DNA of 64,000 bases from Telopea speciosissima (GCF_018873765.1 NC_057920.1:11793307-11857306); one strand, 5' to 3'; shown: positions 1 through 12,492, numbered from the stretch's first letter. The notes: a model not told the origin generated them from the sequence alone. Numbers and translations are program-made.

Positions 1-92
1 AAATGGATAAACGGGGGACTGTGACTCTTAGTGAGTTGGCCTACCTAATGACCTGAAGTTCATCAAGAAACCCGAGTTGTTAAATGGTTTAA

Positions 93-365
93 ATGTTTTC
101 TGAACTTATTAACCTCAATGATTTGGATAAAGTTGATCATTCTTGTATGCAAAAACAGAGGGGGATTATGGGACTTTTTGCAGAAAGAGAGAATGGAAGG
201 AAGATTCCAGATAAAGTTTCTTCATTCTTTAATCCTTCATTGTACCTCCTTGCTCATCTTCGTCAACAATCTGATTCTTGTGATGAAATTGGACCAGTTT
301 CTAATGCAGAGCTGAAGCATTATATCCGCAAGAAGAGGAAGAACAAGAAGCTGCTGCCCAAGTAG
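93..365 (+). other. Unassigned 90-codon ORF next to an LTR-like unit
   Basis: An open frame of 90 codons with a lysine/arginine-rich C-terminus that ends in a purine-rich stretch (about 325-370) directly before LTR-like sequence. I recognise no domain. A purine tract followed by LTR-like DNA is the layout of a retroelement 3' end, so this could be the decayed end of a retroelement coding region; that is inference. It could equally be chance. Confidence 0.2.
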
Positions 366-900
366 AAGTAGTACTAGTAGTAGTATTAGCTCCATACTTA
401 GTTTTTTAAGCAGTTTTTATGTTTTTAAATTGAACCGGCCCAACCTGGTTGAACCAGTGGTTCAATTTAAGCGACTTAAGTCACCTCTTTTTATTATTTA
501 TGTTTTCTTTTTTCTTTGGGCCCACACCTCTCCACGATTTCTATAGAGGGAGTGTTTTGTATTTAGACACAGCCTAGGCTGCATAGGAATTTAGGCCTTT
601 GGCCAATATAAATAAAGCTAACCGTGGGGCTCCTCTTTACCTCACTGTTTATGAAAATCTGCTCTTGCAAGCTGCTGCTATCTTTCTTCTCTTGAAGAAC
701 TGCTTTGTATGTGATCAAAGCTGGTGGGATTGGTGTGTGATCCAATCAATACCTTGCGGTGTGAAGCCCGGGTGGTTCGTATTCAAGTTCTACTTCAAGT
801 TTCTGTCCAAGATTCAATTTTATTCAAGTTACTGCAATTATAAGCTGCTGCCGATCATCCTCTGCAACTGCAAGTAAGTTTGGAAGTACCCCCAACCCCA
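366..900 (+). repeat. LTR-like unit A (degenerate)
   Basis: This unit shares ordered blocks with unit B about 1.3 kb downstream: a 'gaaccggc...ggttcaatt' block, a TATA-like AATATAAATAAAG near 604, a 'gcaagctgctgct' block, and 'ccttgcggtg.gaagccc' near 752. Both units are preceded by a purine-rich tract and followed by a C/T-rich stretch. This fits two diverged LTR or TRIM-like copies. No TG...CA ends or primer-binding site could be fixed. Confidence 0.4.
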
Positions 901-1480
901 TACTTCTTCTTCTAATCCTCGACAGCCCAACCCTAAGTTTTCCCCCTTCTTGTTTTCAATTTCCCACAACCCTAAGTCACCCACAGAACAAATCAGCCAT
1001 CACCTCTGCCCCAAATTTGGATCGAATCTTCCCCTCAGTTGGGAAACTCGATCTGAGTTTGACCTTCAAACTCCCTCACAAACCCTAGATTCCATCACTT
1101 CCATTAAAACCCCATAAACCCTAATTCTGCCCAGCCCATCCCAACCATCAGAACCTCACCCAAAGCTGACCGAGTGTCCCCCTCCACACTTGGAAAAATC
1201 GATCCAAAGCCCACTCCCAAATTCCCCCGTTAAACCCTAGAATCCCTCACTTTACACTTTCCTAAAACCCAAAACCCATAAACCTAGCCTGCTGCCATTC
1301 TAGTTTACACTTCTGCTCATCAAAACATCTCAGGACCTTCACTGATAGACTGGCTCACACCTGCCTAGCATAACCAATACTTCTAACCCTAACCCTAACC
1401 GTTAACCAAACTCTAACCCTAGTTTTGACCTAATCGGATCACCAGTTCATATCAGATCCTGGTTTACTGGCTCCTAGTTG
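880..1480. other. C/T-rich stretch with CCCTAA-type motifs, no gene
   Basis: A pyrimidine-rich stretch with repeated AACCCTA/AAACCCTAA words, including a short CCCTAACCCTAACC run near 1386. No open reading frame is supported. It follows LTR-like unit A much as a similar C/T-rich stretch (2100-2600) follows unit B, so it probably belongs to the same element. Confidence 0.4.
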
Positions 1481-1489
1481 ATGCAGAAC

Positions 1490-2200
1490 CAAGGGTGTAC
1501 TCGAGTAAGAAAAAGAAGAAGGTTGCTGCCTAGTGCCTACCTTGGCAGCTAGCCACGATTTTGAGTCTCAACTACTACTGGTGTAACACTGTTCACGTGG
1601 ACAGTGCTGTTCTATTGGGTTGTTATGTTTTAATATTAGAGTCATGTAATAAACCAATGAACCGGCTGGTTCAATTGGTCTAGTTTAAGTTATGGTCAGC
1701 CATGTAGGCTAAGTTAGTAGTCTAGGATATTTACTTTCTAATTTCATTGTAAGAAGTTAGTTTTTATTTTCAGATTTAGTAAGTGTCAAGATTTAGGACT
1801 TCACATCAGTTTAGAAACTGATAGTGTCTGTAACCCAAGTAAGGGGTCAAGGTTGGAAGTTTCTATTTTGGGACCTTTTAATTTTGATCCTCGCTATTTC
1901 TTTTCACTGCAATATATAAAGACAACCCAGGAGGGCAAGCAGCCCACGATTTTGCTATTCAATATTGCTGTCAAGCTGCTGCTTCTGCTCATCTACTGAA
2001 GTATTCCCTTGGTTTTTGATCCTTGGACAAGGAGCTAGTGTATGATCTAGCTGACTCCTTGCGGTGGGAAGCCCAAGAGGTCTCTTCCAGTTGATATTCT
2101 TCATCCCCTTCAAGTTCTCAAGCCATTAGAAGCCTCATCCCTTCAACCGAGCTGCTCTGCTGCTGCTGCCCAACCTACTGTTTTCTGGTTACTTTCTATT
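1490..2200 (+). repeat. LTR-like unit B (degenerate)
   Basis: The second, diverged copy of the unit at 366-900, offset by about 1.3 kb (the 'ccttgcggtg' block sits at 2057 against 752). It contains a TATA-like AATATATAAAG near 1911 and is preceded by a purine-rich tract near 1507. The order of shared blocks is kept although identity is low, so the pair is old. Confidence 0.4.
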
Positions 2201-3829
2201 TTCAGCCTAACCTTCTAATTCCATTACACCCTTCCCCTGCTCAATCCAACCATCACCTTTTTCCCATCTTTTGAGCACACCTTCTCCCCTCCAAGACCCC
2301 CACTCGATCCAAGTTTCAGCCGCATCTGCCCGGCAGATTGGCTGCTATTGGGTTTCTCTCCAATTCTACCCAAACTAGTTTTCCTGGTCTTTTATTTTTA
2401 CTGAATTTTGTTTAACCCTTTTAATCCCCTACTGTTTCAGTCTCATTCAATCACCTTACCCTAATCCTAGACCAACCCCTTAACCCATCTGAGCTTTCCA
2501 GTCCTATTTCCATTAACCTAAGTCACCCCCCTCCTGATTTCAGATCCTGTTTTGGGACTGGTTGAACCTTCATTCCTGTCCTACATTACTATTTGGTCTT
2601 CTCCCAATCTAGGACTACATTAGTTTCCTGTTGAAGTAAATTATGCCTGTGGCTTTTCATGATCATGTGATACTGGATTTCTGTCTCCAGATGAATGCTT
2701 CCGTTTTTGTTTAACTTTTCAATTACCTCATTCCTGCAGTCTGTTGAATCTTTTCTTGCTTAGAAAGGAACAATTTTCACTTGCTATTTAAAAACCAATA
2801 AACCTCAGTTCCAAGAAATCATATCTTCCACCAAGGAAGTGGAAGCTCTTTTGAAAGAAGCTCTTCAGGAACAGATGGAGCACTGTTTTCTACTTCAGGA
2901 GTAAACATAAAAAAGAATAAACACTCTTAAGAGGAAGCATTGATAAGCTTAAAATTTTTTCCAATATTGTGGTTGCTGTTTATTTCCATTTGTATAAAAT
3001 CATTGCTGTTCCATTTGATAAGTTCTATATTTATCATGGAAATCATTACATAGAATCCTTGCAAATGAAATGAGTTACCAAAATCAACAAAATCAGAAAA
3101 GTTTGGGTAGTGGAATCACATTATCTTGAAAAGAGGTCAGCTTGTGATCTGTAGTTGGGAATGGTGACTATAGGAGACCTGACGGTACTCTTCCTCCCAG
3201 TTGGCTAAAATTGGAATGGATCAACTTTCTGAGTACCGAATAATCCTGATTTCAGCCGGGTAAACACAGAACCTTTTAAAAGAAGATCCATTGAAAATTT
3301 CTATCATCAAATTTGAGAAACTTTGTATTACTACATGATTCAATGGTCTCTCTTCTTCTCATGAGCATAATGAGTAATGCTTCCATCCTATATGTTGTGA
3401 TTGAGCCATTTATCTGTGCACCCTCTCCAATTCAGCCTTAGTTTTGCAATAAACTGTCATGAGGCCCTTGAAAAACCTGTAAAAATTCAGGAATTAGACT
3501 GAAAAAGTTGAGTTCTTGTCAGGGACATTTTAAATACCCTTTTACACTGGTACCACTGCATTGTAATTCCTGACTAAACTCCTTGCAGCAGGCATTTTGT
3601 GCTAATTCTTTACTCTCTGGACTTGGGCTGGCTTTTATGCTGTAATCATTAAAAGCATTTACGTGGATTGTTGAATCATTTTCACGTAAATATCTAATTT
3701 AAGCCTGACTATTTTTATTCTTCTTTGGATTTTTTAACTCACTTCATTCAGATTTTCTGTTTGTTATTTTGCTCTTTCGTTGTTCAGTTGCCCTCTGAAT
3801 ATATCATACTGGTGTGTTCTGTGATATTT
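2200..3829. other. Non-coding stretch upstream of the SWIB exons
   Basis: No convincing gene. A C/T-rich part (2200-2600) continues the LTR-like tract. The rest is AT-rich and is probably intron of the SWIB gene. One open stretch near 2806-2903 is not supported by splice sites or a recognised domain. Confidence 0.4.
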
Positions 3830-4156
3830 ATTCTTATTAATACTCACATTACCCTTAATCCTGTAACATTGGCAAATCCATAATTGCTTAAGAGATTACT
3901 GATGTTGGTTATCAATATAATTAACAGCACAAAACAAGTCGACACAAAAAGAAAAGCCACGAAAGCAAGAGAGAAAAGAAGGTGAGATTAATAATTCTTA
4001 TTATACTCACATTACCCTTAATCCTTTAACATTGGCAAATCCATAATTGCTTAAGAGATTACTGATGTTGGTTATCAATATAATTAACAGCCCAAAACAA
4101 GTCGACACAAAAAGAAAAGCCACGAAAGCAAGAGAGAAAAGAAGGTGAGATTAATA
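3830..4156 (+). repeat. Recent 163-bp tandem duplication containing a whole exon
   Basis: Copy 1 is about 3830-3993 and copy 2 about 3994-4156. By eye they differ by two substitutions and one 1-bp indel. Each holds an identical-length candidate exon (3928-3981 and 4091-4144, 54 nt) with its own AACAG acceptor and GTGAGA donor. Both copies have phase-1 boundaries, so zero, one or two can be spliced in without shifting frame. Confidence 0.9.
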
Positions 4157-6139
4157 ACCATTCAACTTTTGTTTCTTTCACTTGGTGTCATTAGCATATG
4201 GTAAAGTTTTGCTTATTCGTTTGATAAAATATTTGCTGTTGATTAAAAGGGTGATCCAGATGTGGTGTATATTCAAATGGGTAATTTTCTATTTCAGATC
4301 CAATTGATCCGAAACCAAAAGAAAAACGGCAGAAGGGAGGAAGCTCTGGTTTTCTTGCTCCTCTTCAACTTTCTGAAGCCCTGGTGAAGTTCATTGGTAC
4401 CGGTGAGAGTGCACTGTCACGGTCGGATGTTGTAAAGAGAATGTGGGAGTACATAAAACAAAATAACCTTCAGGTATTTGTTGCTCTTCTTTCTTGAACC
4501 ATATGCTGTGATAGCCGGTTATTGAGTCACCTTAGAAACTGTAATTTGGGTACCCTCTAGTCTTAAACTATTCTTGTGTATTCTCTTTCTTTAAAAGTTT
4601 CTCCAAGTTCAATATGTAGCCTTCAGTTAATATTTTTTAAAATTTAGCTCCTTCAAATAAGACAGGCTGCAGTGTGCACTGGGGATTGGGGGACAATTTT
4701 ATGGTTAAGAATCCTCTTAAACTAGGGTATTAGATGCCCAATGTATGCTGCATAAACTTGTATGTTTGTAAAATTTGATTTATATCTTGTGGTAAAATAC
4801 ACTGCTTTATGGACTGATAGAGCTTATCATAGGTTTTAACAGAAACGCTAACAAATTGTTTAGTGGCATGAATTAATACTTATTTATGGACCTTGTGATT
4901 GAACAACTTAGAGGAGAGACTGCAAGATTTGAAAAACAAGCTGTATATGATAACCAATGGTGGACTCAGAGAGCTTATCATAGGTTTTAACAGACAGGCT
5001 ACCAAATTGTTTAGTAGCATGAGTTAATACTTAGTTATGGACCTTGTGATTGACAACTTAAAGGAGAGTCTGCCAGACTTGAAAAAACAAGCTATATAAC
5101 ATCCAAGTTCCTTAATAACTTTCCAATGAAATAAGGTAAGACATGCATCATCCTAGGAACAAGCGCAAGCCGGCTTGCTATGGGCTCGGGGTTAAGTATG
5201 ATTGTGGCTTTTGGACTTGAGGTAGAACATGGGTCAACATCAACCCATTTTGATGGACTTTTGTTATGGACCTTTTAAGGGAGCCTGTATCCATCAATTT
5301 TTCTTAACATTATGCTATGCATCAAGTTATTTGGACATTGGGCATCTAAGTACGATCCTACATCATAGTTTCGACTTTCAACTTTATTGGGCTATCATGG
5401 TATAAGCTAGTTCTAATCACTTTTGAGGGTTGCATGTCAATTGTGTAAATTTTAAGAACTTAAAGATCTTCTCATGTCATTCTTAGGCACTTCTGTCTGC
5501 TTGTCTAGGCACTTGTGGATAGAAAACTTATGAAATTATGCAGAGTTTTGCTTTAGTAGTCCTCTCTCTCTCTCTAGATTTGTAAATTTATTGAATTTGA
5601 AGCAGATGCACCATTATCTGAATTCTGAATTCAATTTCAACTTTTAATCTGATAAATTCTTCTTTTATTAGTTCTCCTAGTGTAAATCGATTTTTTTAAA
5701 AGTTAAAATAACCTAAAATTTTATTTTTCATAAAATTATAAATGAAAACATATAACAGTATTAAAGTAGTTATTATATAATCATCGTATAATTTTAAATT
5801 ATGATTGGAGTGGAAGCATCAATGTCCAGTTTCATATCTGATTATATCCCAATATTTTTCATTATGCATATTCTTGTCCAATGCCCATTCAAATAAATAC
5901 AAGTGATTTGGATCGTATCCAGTTTTTTGATTACCCTTTTGCTACCCACATTCTCTCTTTCGTTCTCTCATTTCCAAGTAAAACTCCTCAATGTCTTATG
6001 CTTGTCCATGAAGGATCCATCTGATAAGAGGAGGATAATATGTGATGAGAAGCTGAAAGAGCTCTTTGAGGTCGACTTTTTCAATGGATTTACAGTTCCA
6101 AAGCTACTTGCTACTCATTTCATCAAGACAGAACATTGA
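3928..6139 (+). CDS. SWIB/BAF60b-domain protein, 3' exons only (partial)
   Basis: SWIB/MDM2-fold domains occur in BAF60 subunits of SWI/SNF remodelling complexes and in plant proteins thought to act on chromatin or transcription in the nucleus. Exons seen: 3928-3981 and its duplicate 4091-4144 (a Lys/Glu-rich 18-residue linker), 4298-4473, and 6014-6139 ending in TGA. The last two exons encode one complete SWIB domain, from a Gly-rich start through FLAPLQLSEALVKF, SRSDVVKRMWEYIKQNNLQ and DPSDKRRIICDEKLKELF, and end 41 codons into the last exon. Phases agree across all junctions (1,1,1,0). The sequence resembles the second SWIB domain of Arabidopsis two-SWIB proteins such as At1g49520 (from memory). 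The start codon, an N-terminal DEK_C-like part and a first SWIB domain would then lie upstream; none was found here. The intron 4474-6013 contains its own tandem duplication. Confidence 0.92.
4813..5097. repeat. 151-bp tandem duplication inside a SWIB intron
   Basis: Two imperfect copies, each starting near AGAGCTTATCATAGG (about 4819 and 4970) and running to an 'aaacaagct.tata' end. They are clearly more diverged than the exon duplication upstream, so they are an older event. Confidence 0.8.
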
Positions 6140-7784
6140 GTTACTCCAACCGGTTTTTATGTTAAACCCAAGGAAATGGGCAATTTTGGTCATGGATGTA
6201 ATTTCAAATTTGAACTTTTGTTCTGCTGACTCAAGTTATGTATCCTTCTTCAAAGTGGCAAAAGAGCAATAGTAAAAGTGGAATAGAAATCAGTTCCTTT
6301 TGTCATTTCAATGGCGTTTTTTTTCTTCCGGTTTTTGATTGCTAAACCTTGATATCATCAGAACTTTTCATTTTCTGATTCTCAAATGGGAAAAAGATTC
6401 TGGCATCACATTGGCCAGTTCACTCCATAGGAATTATGCAGAACCCTGAGGTCAAAGAGGCTTTCAACCATGATTTGATCATTCTGAGTTTAGATTTAAA
6501 CCTTCATGAATCAGCTACCTGCTTAGTTTCCTTCATCAATATAATAGATCTTGAATTTCAAATATATTCTCAGTTCCAATTTAAGAATACGCCCACATGG
6601 GTTTTATAGTCTTTATTGGTGTTATATATCGCCGGATTGTGCTCATATTGTTGGACGTGAATTTTATTTGTTATGTGGGTGAATTTGTCTAAGCATGGTG
6701 GGTGGATAGTGATTTGGACCATCATTGGGTTTCATTAAGATTTCAGTTTCCATTCAACCGACTTATGGCGAATTGTTGGCGAGTAAATTGGCATGAGAAA
6801 ATCACAAAGAATTATTGTGTAACATTGGCTTCGACATTGCAGTATTTGACATACGGATCGAATCATATGCGGTGGAATTAACTTTTCAGCTCAGTATTGT
6901 GCATAAACTGGTCTAGCATTATGACTACCATCATCATGTTATGTATCCTAAGCTGTTTTATATTTATTTGTTGGGTGGTATCAAGATTATTATCGATTCC
7001 CATCAATTTACGGACTGCAAATTTGTAGAGGTACAGTAGCATGTAGCCATGTATATGACTGACTTTGTTGCAGTATCTGATATAAGAATCGAACCATGGA
7101 TGAAGTTCACTACTAGTGTTTAGAAGGTGAAGGAATGAGGCGTTGGAGCCTTTCACCGTTTAGCCACTGCAGTGGATCATTTATGGGAAGACATGATATT
7201 GAAGTAACTATTAAAGACGGGCATGGAAGGATGAAAGTCTAACAAATTGACTTTTGTCTTTGTCTAAAAGAGACATTCACCTTGCCTGGAGCTTGGCTGT
7301 TGTGCATGAATTTGTTTTGTGTCAGTCCATACATTTGTAGATTCGCAAAGGTTGTCTGCTTAACTGAACTGATTGGCTGTCTTGTTATGTTTTTTTTATC
7401 TCATTCGATCATTATTTCTGAATTTGATTCCATGTGCACCCGATGCTGTAGATTTTCTTTGGTTCATTAGTTGGTCAATTGTTTGAAATAGATACCTTTC
7501 AGTGAACTAGTTTGATTTTTGAGAAACTCACTTAATCAAATTGACCAGGAACTGCAAAGTGGTTCATGGATCTTTAAATTGATTCATGAATTTGGTTGAT
7601 TCCAGATTCTTGTTAATTCTGAAATATCATGAAATTGATTCAGTGGGAATGAATTCAAAACATGGAAGTTGTGTGAATGGAGCCATCAATTGCAATTTTC
7701 TCATATTTTACAATATCTGGATATATTTCATATGATGCTTTACATTAGGGTTGAGCCTTGGTCCATCCATTATAAAGTTATATT

Positions 7785-8006
7785 ATGTTATTTCATGAGT
7801 CACCTGGAAAAAGTTTGCAACCAATGATTGATTACCTGGGAAAAGCTCTAGAAGCTCTCATAAAGTTAGTTGTTGATAAGCCTTATGACTTTGTGTGTGC
7901 ACTAAAGATCCATTTTTTGGCGAGTTGCAAACCAATTAACTTTGTTGATCTGTACAGCTTAAAAGTAAGTTATGATCATTTGAATATTACAATTTTAAAA
8001 ATTTGA
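7785..8006 (+). other. Exon-like open stretch, unassigned
   Basis: 73 open codons with balanced composition in otherwise stop-rich DNA, with a good donor-like AAAA|GTAAGT at about 7964. It begins as a run of plausible helical protein sequence, but I recognise no family. It could be a fossil exon, an exon of an unannotated gene, or chance. Confidence 0.2.
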
Positions 8007-9988
8007 GATGTGTTGGAATTAATCTAAAGCTGAATCTGTTTCTCCTCTTCCCCCCTTCCCCACACTTGTAAAATATCTGGTTGTTGAAAGTTTTTAAAAT
8101 TATCCCTTTATTTGTCTTCTAAAAGTTATTAAATATGAAATTCAATTTTCTTGGCACTAAAATTTCGCAGATAAGTTTCAAGTGCTTGTCCTGAAATTCA
8201 CCAATTCATTTCTTTTAGCCCGTAAAGTTGAGGCTTTTAAAGTCATGCAAATGAGTTAATATATATTATGGAAGATTAAGTTATTCGAGAATCCACTTAG
8301 ATTCTTTTTGCCTGTGAATTCTGAAACTGAACTGGTAAAGTTTTTCATCCTTTCAAGTAACATAATGAGGTTAAAGCAATGAGATAGGAATCTAAAACAA
8401 TATAATGGGCCCTTTTCTGAAGTATTTGGAGTCCAAAATATGGAGTCTTTTCTTAAGCCTTGCTACTTTCTTTTGAGGGGTCCAGCAAATAAACTTAGTC
8501 TTGTTCCTTCTAACGCATTAATTCTATTGCAAACATTATCTTAAAGATAGAGTGATAGACATTATGTTTGGCGTTTGAATTTTTAACTTTTCTTAATTTT
8601 GTCCAATAAACTTGTTAATATTATTAAAATGATGTTGAAAGACCAAGACAAGGCTCAGTGAAGGTTTTCAGATAGCAAGAGCTTACAACTTGGGGACTGT
8701 GTAGTGGTTATATGGTGATAATTTTAGCTGTGGTAGTTTAATGTTATAATAAATATCTGTTCTATTGTGGCTCAATAAATATTTGTCTTATTGGTACTCC
8801 ATGGTTTAGTGGTTGGGTGAATGTAAATCTCTTTCTGTTAATTAGTACAGTCTCATATGATTGGTCATGAGCATCAGCATGGGAGAGAGATTTATGAGAA
8901 TTCAATAGTAGTATCAAATCTTAGAGGAAATGAGCAGGAGATTGCCTGTCAACCATGAAAATGTCTTGGTGATTGAGCAAGTTTTGGAGTGAAGAGAGTG
9001 GTAAGTACAAGCATAGTTGGAAAACTCGGGTTTTGGTCTCTTTTCGGCCTGATCGAAATTTTGCTGAAATAATGCATTTTTTGCCTTGAGTTCCGGTTGA
9101 CCATTTAGGGGGGGTGGGGAAAACAGCTGAAATGATTGAAATTTCTACCGAAATTTTTGCCGGAAGTTCATTTTGTCTACAATGTAGACATGATCGAATT
9201 ACCAAAATGACCAGAATTTTGACTGAAACAGTGCCGATACCTTAATTCTCCTGTTATTAGCCTCGTTGAAATCACTGAATTTTTTGAAATATCGGTGAGT
9301 TTTTGAACTATTAGTCAGAAACCAAGAATTCAGCCACTTTGATTGTGTGAGCTACTGGCCAGATGCATGAAAGGGCCTATTACAAATGTAAAGGTTTAAT
9401 TGATGAAGTTGAAATAATCAGCATGGAGGATTAATCTAAATTCTGTGCTGCAGTTGAAGCTATACCTCTCTTAATAGGAGTTTGTTTGGAACCATTGCAG
9501 AACAAATAGAAGGTGTCTTGATGGTACAATCCTTGATTTACATACATTTCTTCATTGACTGATTGGAACAAAGATAAGGTTTCTTATAAGGGGTTTGAGT
9601 GCTCTGATGAAACTTGATATTGAAATAAGTTGCCAGAGCTTCACTTGGCTGTTATGGTATGCCACTATTAATGATATTCATTATTTTTTGGGTATCCAAG
9701 GAAATTCCAATTTCTATTCATTCTGTCTTGCATTGTTGTTTTGAAGCATATTGATGGTTGGGAATTGATCATAGGTGCAGTAGTCCCCATAAAGAAAAAT
9801 TGATAACTGTTGTCAAAAGCAATCTTCAACATGGCTTACAGTTAAATGTCACAGAATACTGATTCTGAATTCAGGAAAATGGTCTTTTTTTGCCCATTAA
9901 GATTACAAAATGATCAGACACAGTGCTTAGTTGGTCTTTACAGAGAATTTAAGGGATCTGTTCATGTCTTCTTAAGCTCCTTCTTCAG

Positions 9989-10032
9989 ATTCCATGTCTG
10001 ACAACTCAGTGAATAAAGATGCTGTTGAACAG
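9989..10032 (+). other. Exon-like 44-nt island, unassigned
   Basis: A strong pyrimidine-rich acceptor (CTCCTTCTTCAG) is followed by 44 open bases and a GTATGC donor at 10033. No partner exon could be joined to it with confidence. The call rests on splice signals only. Confidence 0.2.
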
Positions 10033-10809
10033 GTATGCATAGTTCTCTGTGTTTTGTTAGTTATTTTACCAGAAAATGTTTTGTTGCATTATCCTAGTGG
10101 CAGGTTTCTTGATGTTCTTGTGCTCATTATGCGAGTGACACTTGGTTCTTGGAGCTCTGTTTTGTATATAATCTTTTCTGTTTCTGGAATTAGGCTGATC
10201 CAGCCCCTCAGTGAAGCATAAAAATTTTGGGTTTCATGATTAGTTGGTTATGTAGGAAATTTTAGACATATTCACAAACACATATTTTCCATCAGAGGCA
10301 GGTTTTCATTAAATTTAAACCCAGTAGTTTTGTTTGGTGATTATCTTTCTATGGAGCCAAAGAGGACCTAATTATCTCAACCATTGGATGCCCTAATCCA
10401 GGGAGGTACAATGGTCGACCACCTGTATGGTCGGTCTATGGCTTTCCAGTTGGATGTTTTGATTCTTGGGATTTATTTTGTCATCTTTACAGGGTTGCCA
10501 AGAGGAATCAACTTTAAATGATAGCTACTATACACAAACCACGACCCATGATTCCAGTCATTGAGACTGGAAGTTAATACCCATCTTTTTTTTTCCTTTT
10601 GGAAGAATAAGTTGAAAAGAATTTTGCTGGTACACTTATAGAGCAGGAATGTTCCTGCTACAAGGCTAGCAGCCAAGGAAATTTCGTCCAAATAAGTTAT
10701 ACCCAAAAGGAAGTTTGATTACTTTCAACTGGAATTGTCTTCATTAGGAAGGAGTGGTTAGAATTCCATGCGAAAAGGACCTTCAGAAAGAATCAAACAA
10801 GCGAAAGGA

Positions 10810-10995
10810 TATAAATTCAGGGGGAGTGGATTGAATTCAAATTGAATATTACACTATCCATATCTGAATCTGCATCCGATTAGTTTTCGAACAGTTTCAA
10901 ATAGTTTACAAAAAAAAAAATTAATATAGATTCTTCTAAACGGATAGGAATTCTCCATTTACATTTCTAGTCTGAATCGAATGGACTATAGTCTC
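10810..10995. repeat. CGGAT/ATCCG-type dispersed repeat fragment
   Basis: Contains words shared with the fuller copy at 12493-12774 (ATCCGATTAG, CGGATAGGAAT, CATTTACAT). The ends are not defined. Confidence 0.4.
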
Positions 10996-11339
10996 ACCAT
11001 ATACGTTGAGTGGAGGAGAATTGGAGAAGGCATTTTCGAGAATACAAGGTGGTGGAGGGTTGAATACACTACCCGATTAGGGATTTAGGGTTTATGTTGA
11101 AGTGTCATCTGAAAATTACATAGATGTCCTCATGAATTGATAAGGATATTTTAATATTAGAAAATAGAGTGGGAGATTGTCGTCAAGGTTGTGTAGCCCC
11201 TGTGCCCATAGGGAGAGTGAAATGACCACTCGCCTTTGTGAGTCAACCCTTGTTGGATGTCTGTACACGTACTTCCATTAGTCTTCATACTAGTGTAGGG
11301 GCCACGTGATCTGATAATATTGTTTAATCATATTATATA

Positions 11340-11690
11340 ATTGGACCTAAACGGATCCGATTTAAAATTAAAACATCCGTATTGGCATCCAATTAGCTTT
11401 CAAATGGGGTAAACAGATATGAACATGTGTCGTGTCGAATATGGATTTTCGATTGTTCATTTACATACAATGATAACATATCATGTACCCCGCAAGATAC
11501 AGCTTTTCAGATTGGCAGGAAAGAGGATTAGAACAAGGTTAGTAAACAGAATTGGCTTGACCCTTAGAAATCCGGTATGGATTTTGGATTAGTAGGAATT
11601 GGGTTTGAGCTCGGCCAATTCTGCTCGAACTCGAATCCGAACCTAATTCGATCAGACGGATTCTGATTTTTAAAACCCTGATCAGAAAAG
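11340..11690. repeat. CGGAT- and GATCCGAAT-type dispersed repeats
   Basis: Clusters of ACGGATCCGATT, CGTATTGGCATCC and ATTCGATCAGACGGATTC words, again like the 12493-12774 element and the CGATAT family elsewhere. There is no coding potential. Confidence 0.35.
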
Positions 11691-11699
11691 TAAAGGGAA

Positions 11700-12490
11700 G
11701 TCCATCTGCTGAAAGGGTTCCTTGTCCTTAGATCTCTTGAGATGAAGACAATCAGCAGTTATGGAGAATTATATCTCAAGGTCCTGTTCATAAGTGAAGT
11801 TTCATTCTAGTCAGAATTTTCTAAGTGGTCAAAAATCTAATACTATGAGAGAGAACACAATTGTCGAAGTAATTTAGGCACGCATGAAAACTTTCACCGG
11901 TAGTCAGATTGAGTGGTGCTTGTGCTCAAATACAGGAAGGACAAAATGACATCCTCGCCTCTCGGTAAAATAAAAAATCTCACCCTTGTCGAATGCCCCC
12001 TCCCCCACTCTCATTGGCCTCTCATTGGTGCAAAAGCCGGGGAAAGAACACTGCTAGGTGATGTGGTTCCTGGGTTACAGACAAGAGTGCATGAAATGAC
12101 CGTTCATCCCCTAGTGAAATAAAAATTTTCATCCAAATATATACCTCTGTGTGTATGCTCTCATTGGCTCTTACATTGGTGCAGGGCTACATGACCAGGC
12201 AATGACCCCCCCCACCTTTTTTTTTCTCAATGGATTGATAGATTACCCCGTGGTAAAATATAGGGGCCGAGGTTTGCTTGTGCCACTGTTTTAAGAATCG
12301 GATTCGCTTGAGGGCCGATCCCAATTTTTTGCTAATCTGGCTGGATTAGGGCACTTCTTGTGCAGAGTATGGACCGATCCGAGTTGCAAGGGACGTGGAT
12401 TGCCTCAACTATTTGTCCATTCCCTTATGGGTTTGGTGGGACCCATTTTCTTAGAAGCGTGGTGGCATTAGTAGCATTTGTGCCACTGTA
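11700..12490. other. Gene-free stretch with possible decayed foldback element
   Basis: Around 11940-12125 the words 'ctctcattgg', 'tgcatgaaatgaccgttcatcccctagtgaaataaa' and 'atgacatcctcgcct' recur in inverted or repeated order, as in the GC-rich foldback elements at 44989 and 48190. Limits cannot be fixed. Nothing else was seen. Confidence 0.3.
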
Positions 12491-12492
12491 TC

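Larger units (their letters stand above)
6140..10800. other. 3' flank of the SWIB gene, no supported gene
   Basis: Contains the SWIB 3' untranslated region for an unknown distance, then AT-rich sequence. A weak local repeat links 6836-6870 and 7068-7100 ('gcagtat.tga..ta...atcgaa.cat'). Two exon-like islands (7785-7960 and 9989-10032) are listed separately. Nothing else is recognisable. Confidence 0.4.

Noticed and set aside
1380-1425. Run of CCCTAACCCTAACC suggesting an interstitial telomere
   Set aside because: The run is only about three units, and the unit is CCCTAA, not the usual plant CCCTAAA. Similar words are scattered through a C/T-rich stretch.
2806-2903. Open stretch that could be an extra SWIB exon
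   Set aside because: It runs into a stop, has no clear acceptor and donor pair, and matches no SWIB or DEK_C block.
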